Positions 60,242-64,000 of a DNA stretch of 64,000 nucleotides are shown piece by piece. This stretch comes from Roseomonas alba. GTDB taxonomy: Bacteria > Pseudomonadota > Alphaproteobacteria > Acetobacterales > Acetobacteraceae. The notes beneath the pieces were generated by a model. The model was not told the DNA's origin, did no database searches, and saw nothing but the letters and a program-made list of their open reading frames with translations. Numbering within the stretch: the first letter of the stretch is position 1; the number at the start of each line of letters is the position of its first letter. The translations under genes and the position numbers were made by a program. The stretch is taken from NCBI RefSeq assembly GCF_019430885.1, contig NZ_JAHYBZ010000001.1, forward strand, positions 744,001 to 808,000, given 5' to 3'.

Positions 60242-61330
60242 TCAGGGGCAGGGCAGGAACCAGTCCAGCAGCGCGGCGTTCATCTCGCGCGGCCAGGTGT
60301 GGGCGAGGTCCTCGATTTCCTCGTGGCGCACCGCGGCGCCACCAGCGGCGAGCATCTGCGCGGCACGCTGCGCACTCTCGCAGGGAAACATCCAGTCCTG
60401 CGCGCCATGCAGGATGAACAGTGGCAGGCCACGCAAGCGCAGTGGATCGGCAAGCGTCACCATGATCGGATGGAACGCCGCGGCGACCGGCGCCACATGC
60501 GTGAAGCGCGCTCCGGCCGACAGGCCGTGCAGATAGGCGAAGGTGCCGCCATCGCTCATGCCCGTCAGCAGGATGCGCGACGCATCGACGGACCATCCCT
60601 CCGCCACCTGCGCCATCAGCCGCGCGATGTTCGTCCCATCGAGATCGGGCTCCTGCAAGGACCAGGTGCGCCCGATCGCCGTCGGCGCCAGCAGGATGCA
60701 GCCGCGCGACCGCGCATCCCGCAGCCAGGTCCAGAGGAAGCGCCGCCCGTCGCCGCTGCCGCCATGCAGCGCGACGATCAGCGGCGACGGCAGCGCCGTA
60801 TCGTACGTCTCGGGCACATAAAGCGACGCCCCGCCCCGCGTTCCCGGCGGGCCGCCGAGCGCCATCGTCCCCGTGCCCTCGCGCCCGGGACGAGACAGCG
60901 CCACGACCAGCGCCGCATCCTGCTGTGCCGCCTCGGTCAGGAAGAACCGGTTCACCGGCGTCAGGAAGGCGGCGAGGGGATACAGCGCCTCGCAGGCCGG
61001 CCCGTACTCCCGCAGGGCGCGGGAGACGGCACGCAGCGGGTCGGGCGTCTCCATCACCCCGCCCAGCGTCCCGATCCCGCGCATCGCCGCTTCGGCCGCA
61101 CCGTGCAGGCTGTCGCGGACCGGCAGCAGCCCCTCGGGCCAGTCCAACGCCTGCGATGCAGCCAACGCCGGGCCGAGGGGCGACTCCCGCTGGCGCACCG
61201 CCTCGGCCAATGCCCCCAGCGTCTCCGGGTCCACCCGCCGCGCCGCGTGTTCCAGCACCGCGAGCGCATCCAGCACCGCCGGCACGAGCCGCCCGATCGC
61301 CTCGCCTGCGGCGTCGCGCGCGCCGCTCAT
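60242..61330 (-). CDS. Alpha/beta-hydrolase (phospholipase/carboxylesterase or PHB-depolymerase-like)
   Basis: 362 residues. The N-terminal 140 residues are helical and unassigned. The catalytic domain follows: PLIVALHGGSGDGRRF (oxyanion region), nucleophile Ser in LTGMSDGGTFAYL, Asp in ILHGAQDWMFP and His in LAHTWPREM. It has no signal peptide. It is the third gene after the acyl-CoA synthetase and CoA-transferase on the same strand (21-nt gap), so it may release or process an ester or thioester substrate for them. Confidence 0.82.
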   Translation of the reverse strand: MSGARDAAGEAIGRLVPAVLDALAVLEHAARRVDPETLGALAEAVRQRESPLGPALAASQALDWPEGLLPVRDSLHGAAEAAMRGIGTLGGVMETPDPLRAVSRALREYGPACEALYPLAAFLTPVNRFFLTEAAQQDAALVVALSRPGREGTGTMALGGPPGTRGGASLYVPETYDTALPSPLIVALHGGSGDGRRFLWTWLRDARSRGCILLAPTAIGRTWSLQEPDLDGTNIARLMAQVAEGWSVDASRILLTGMSDGGTFAYLHGLSAGARFTHVAPVAAAFHPIMVTLADPLRLRGLPLFILHGAQDWMFPCESAQRAAQMLAAGGAAVRHEEIEDLAHTWPREMNAALLDWFLPCP

Positions 61331-61351
61331 GGCCGCGTGGCCTGGGTCACG

Positions 61352-62734
61352 TCACCCGGCCCAGGCTGCCGGATGGCTGCCGAGCGGCATCGACGGCAGC
61401 GCCCAGCGCGCCGGCGTTCCGGACAGGATCGCGGCATGGCGCACCGCGGTCATCCGCCCGAAGCCGCTGTCGGACTCCTCGAGGAACGGCGCGGCGTCGT
61501 CGATGCCGGGGGCGGCCAGCCCGTTCTCTACCCGGCCGAGGCGCTTGATCCATTCCCCGGTGCTCGCGAGCGACACGCGCACCAGCCACGACCCGCCCTC
61601 GGTCGCCCGCCGCAGCAGCGCGGCCATGGCGCCATAGGCCAGCAGATAGCCCGAGGCGTGGTCCAACGCCTGGCAGGGCAGGGGACGCGGCTTGTCCTCT
61701 CCGGCGGCGATGCGTTCGGCATCGTTGATGCCGTCGGCGTTCTGGGTAAGGGAATCGAAGCCCCGCCGCCCCGACCACGGCCCGACATGGCCGAAGGCGG
61801 ACAGCGACACGCAGACCAAGCCGGGTTTCAGCGCGGCCAGCGCCTCCGGCCCGAAGCCGAGCCCGGAAATCCCACCGGGGCGATAGCCTTGCAGGAACAC
61901 ATCCGCGCCGGCGATGAGGCCGCGCAGCGTCTCCTGCTGCGCCGGATCGCGCAGGTCGAGCGAGGCGCACCGTTTGCCCCGCCCCGTATCCATCACCAGC
62001 GGCGGCAGCGAGGGCAGGTGCGGCGAGGTGATGTGCAGGACATCGGCGCCATGGGCGGCGAGCGTCCGCCCCGCGACCGGCCCGGCGATCACCCGCGTCA
62101 GGTCCAGCACGCGGATGCCGGCCAACGGCCGCGCGGCCAGCGGCGGCAGTGGCGTCGGCGGCGCATCCCCGATGCGTTCCAGGATGACCGGCGGCAGGGC
62201 AGCGATCGCCTGGCCATGCGGGTGCGCGGCCCATTCTTCCAGGCTGCGGGTCATGGTGCCGACCCCGCCCGCCTCGTTCACCGCCGTCTCGGCGTCCTCG
62301 GCGCGCCAGGACTGCAGGGCGGCGGTCACCGACTCACGGTCATAGGTGCAGCCGAAGCGCTTGAGCACCGCGTCGCGGTGATGCGGGAAATTCGTGTGCA
62401 GCCGCAGCCAGCGGCCGTCGCCGCAGCGATACAGGCCGGCGATGCGGTCCCAGCCCTCATGCACCTCCTGCCCATCGACGCGCAGATGGCGCTCGGAATG
62501 GAATTCGGTCAGGGCATGGGCCATGTCGACGGCCACGCGTTGCGCCGGCCCGCCGCGCGCCTGATGGACGGCCGCCGCCGCGACGGCGGAAGCGGCGATG
62601 GACGCGACCGCCGATGTGCCCACGGCGAAGGTCGAGGGCTGCACCGGGTCGGCCCCGGTCAGGCTGGTCTCAGATGGCGGCACGCCGCCCAGGGCGAGCA
62701 GGTCGGCGAGCGCGATGTCTGGCGATGTCCTCAT
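61352..62734 (-). CDS. Family III CoA-transferase (CaiB/BaiF), domain order permuted
   Basis: 460 residues from ATG 62734. The RVLDLTRVIAGP motif that opens ordinary family III enzymes is at 208-219. Before it lies a segment like their C-terminal half (AVHQARGGPAQRVAVDMAHA at 55-74, CGDGRWLRLHTNFPHH, SLEEWAAHPHGQ). The likely catalytic Asp is D358 in ALDHASGYLLAYGAMAAL. It is a paralogue of the enzyme at 34874 with the same unusual order. It lies between an acyl-CoA synthetase gene and an esterase gene. Confidence 0.85.
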   Translation of the reverse strand: MRTSPDIALADLLALGGVPPSETSLTGADPVQPSTFAVGTSAVASIAASAVAAAAVHQARGGPAQRVAVDMAHALTEFHSERHLRVDGQEVHEGWDRIAGLYRCGDGRWLRLHTNFPHHRDAVLKRFGCTYDRESVTAALQSWRAEDAETAVNEAGGVGTMTRSLEEWAAHPHGQAIAALPPVILERIGDAPPTPLPPLAARPLAGIRVLDLTRVIAGPVAGRTLAAHGADVLHITSPHLPSLPPLVMDTGRGKRCASLDLRDPAQQETLRGLIAGADVFLQGYRPGGISGLGFGPEALAALKPGLVCVSLSAFGHVGPWSGRRGFDSLTQNADGINDAERIAAGEDKPRPLPCQALDHASGYLLAYGAMAALLRRATEGGSWLVRVSLASTGEWIKRLGRVENGLAAPGIDDAAPFLEESDSGFGRMTAVRHAAILSGTPARWALPSMPLGSHPAAWAG

Positions 62735-62781
62735 GCCCGGAGCCTCGCGCCGCGCGGCGCGGGCGTCCAGGGGGGGGGAGG

Positions 62782-64000
62782 CTAGGCCGTGTACATGGCC
62801 TCCACCTCGGCCTGGCGGGCCTCGATCGCGGCGCGGCGCTTCACCTTCATGGTCGGCGTCAGCAGGCCGTTCTCGATGGTGAAGGGCTCGGTGGGTGCGA
62901 AGTGGCGGATGCGCTCGATGGTCGAGAGCTTGCCGTTCACCCGCCGCACCGCATCGCCGATCTTCGCCGCCATGCCTTCGGCCGGGACGATCAGGGCGAC
63001 GAGGGCGGGCTTGCCTTCGCCGGCGACGACGGCGTGGTGGATCTCCGGTTCGGCCATCAGCAGGGATTCGATCTTGGCGGGGCTGACCATGTCGCCGCCC
63101 AGCGTCTTGATGAAATCCTTCTTGCGGTCGGTGATGCGCAGGAAGCCGTTCTCCAGCGCGCCGATGTCGCCGGTGTGCAGCCAGGGGTCGGGGTCGCCGG
63201 GCAGGGGCGTCAGCGCGGCGGCGGTGGCCTCGGCATTGCCCCAGTAGCCGGTCATGACGAGTTCGCCGCGCACCAGCACCTCGCCATCCTCGGCGATGCG
63301 GCATTCGACGCCCTTGAGGGGGCGGCCGACCGTGTGGCGGTCATTGGCCCAGGGGACGTTGACGCTGATGACCGGCCCGGCCTCGGTCTGGCCATAGCCC
63401 TGCAGCACCGGCAGGCCGAGGGCGAGGAAGAAGCCGGACAGCTCCGGGTCGAGCCGCGCGCCGCCCGAGACCATGGCGAGCAGCTTGCCGCCGAAGCGGT
63501 CGCGCGATTTCTGCCGCACCAGGCGGTCCAGCACGGCATCTTCCAGCCGTTCCAGCAGGCCGAGCTTCGGCCCGTCCATCTTCCGCAGGCCCAGGGCCAG
63601 CGTCCGGTCGAACAGTTTCCGCTTGAACGGAGGTTCCTTTTCGAGCCCCAGCAGGATGCGGCCGCGCAGCACCTCGAACAGGCGGGGCACGGCGGTCAGC
63701 ACGGCGGGCTGGATCTCGGCGAGTTCATGCGCCAGCCGATCGGCGCCGCGGGAATAGACCACCTCCATCCCCACCGAGGGCAGCAGGAAGCCGCCCACGG
63801 TATGCTCGTAGGAATGCGACAGCGGCAGGAAGGAGAGATACGGCTTGCCCGCGAAGCCGAGCCGCTCCGCGAGCGGCGCCACCCCGTCCCGGTTCGACAG
63901 CAGCGCACGATGCGGCAGCATCACCCCCTTGGGCACGCCCCCGGTGCCGGAGGTGTAGATCAGGCAGGCGAGGCTCTCTCGCGGGGCATTCTCGGCCTCG
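62782..64000 (-). CDS. AMP-dependent acyl-CoA synthetase (long-chain type), 5'-truncated by window edge
   Basis: About 405 codons are present; the frame is still open at the right edge and the N-terminal third is missing. The ATP-binding loop YTSGTGGVPKG is near the edge, with QGYGQTEAGPVISVN, HTGDIGALENGF and ITDRKKDFIKTLGGDMVSPA further on, the last holding the C-terminal hinge and catalytic Lys region. It activates a carboxylic acid to acyl-AMP then acyl-CoA. The next gene, a CoA-transferase, starts 47 nt downstream. Confidence 0.92.
   Translation of the reverse strand, partial: EAENAPRESLACLIYTSGTGGVPKGVMLPHRALLSNRDGVAPLAERLGFAGKPYLSFLPLSHSYEHTVGGFLLPSVGMEVVYSRGADRLAHELAEIQPAVLTAVPRLFEVLRGRILLGLEKEPPFKRKLFDRTLALGLRKMDGPKLGLLERLEDAVLDRLVRQKSRDRFGGKLLAMVSGGARLDPELSGFFLALGLPVLQGYGQTEAGPVISVNVPWANDRHTVGRPLKGVECRIAEDGEVLVRGELVMTGYWGNAEATAAALTPLPGDPDPWLHTGDIGALENGFLRITDRKKDFIKTLGGDMVSPAKIESLLMAEPEIHHAVVAGEGKPALVALIVPAEGMAAKIGDAVRRVNGKLSTIERIRHFAPTEPFTIENGLLTPTMKVKRRAAIEARQAEVEAMYTA

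Noticed and set aside
60299..62785. 828-codon plus-strand open frame opposite the esterase and CoA-transferase genes
   Set aside because: Antisense shadow; the minus-strand proteins carry complete catalytic motifs.

Overview
The window is very GC-rich and tightly packed: about 50 protein genes, many 4-nt ATGA/GTGA overlaps and Tat-type exported binding proteins. The gene set (five Bug-type solute receptors, oxoprolinase/hydantoinase subunits, family III CoA-transferases, a FixJ-type two-component system) fits a soil or water alphaproteobacterium, most likely Acetobacteraceae of the Roseomonas type. That placement is inferred from gene content only. I saw no rRNA, tRNA, CRISPR array, prophage or intact transposase.

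Layout. 1-4820 (minus): ketopantoate-reductase-like enzyme, SDR, HyuA and HyuB (cut by the window edge). 4977-10433 (plus): complete five-gene peptide/opine-type ABC importer. 10797-17141: HAD dehalogenase, amidase, an HEIAH metalloprotease-like protein overlapping a DUF2786 protein, acetamidase/formamidase and a class V aminotransferase. 17403-25023 (plus): Bug receptor, histidine kinase plus FixJ-type regulator, stand-alone receiver, EmrAB-type efflux and Dps. 25496-31917: AraC regulator divergent from an RND efflux operon, then an M20 amidohydrolase. 32090-39360: periplasmic binding protein and LysR, divergent from an operon of CoA-transferase, enolase-superfamily enzyme, PDC-lactonase-like hydrolase and Bug receptor. 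39404-45961 (minus): six-gene catabolic operon (aldehyde dehydrogenase, epimerase, Bug receptor, RraA-like aldolase, 2-hydroxyacid dehydrogenase, FAD-linked oxidase), divergent from a GntR regulator that is followed by C45 and M28 hydrolases. 49707-54783 (minus): carboxymuconolactone-decarboxylase-like protein, HIBADH-like dehydrogenase, TMADH-type flavoprotein, MBL-fold lactonase and Bug receptor, divergent from a second LysR. 56010-64000: cytoplasmic penicillin-acylase-like Ntn hydrolase, DOPA-dioxygenase-like protein with a Bug receptor, then acyl-CoA synthetase (cut by the edge), a second CoA-transferase and an esterase.

The theme is scavenging: bind a small acid, amide or peptide in the periplasm, hydrolyse or CoA-activate it, then oxidise it, with each catabolic block beside its own regulator. 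Amide-bond hydrolases are unusually frequent.

The strongest unexplained signals are non-coding. (1) A family of paired double-hairpin elements, about 235-276 bp, occurs in four intergenic gaps and has interchangeable arms. (2) A 12-nt motif, AAAC[CG]T[CT]CGTAT, occurs in three upstream regions: the sensor kinase operon, the stand-alone receiver and the RND pump, suggesting one regulon. (3) Both CoA-transferases carry the canonical N-terminal fold in their C-terminal half, which looks like a circular permutation.
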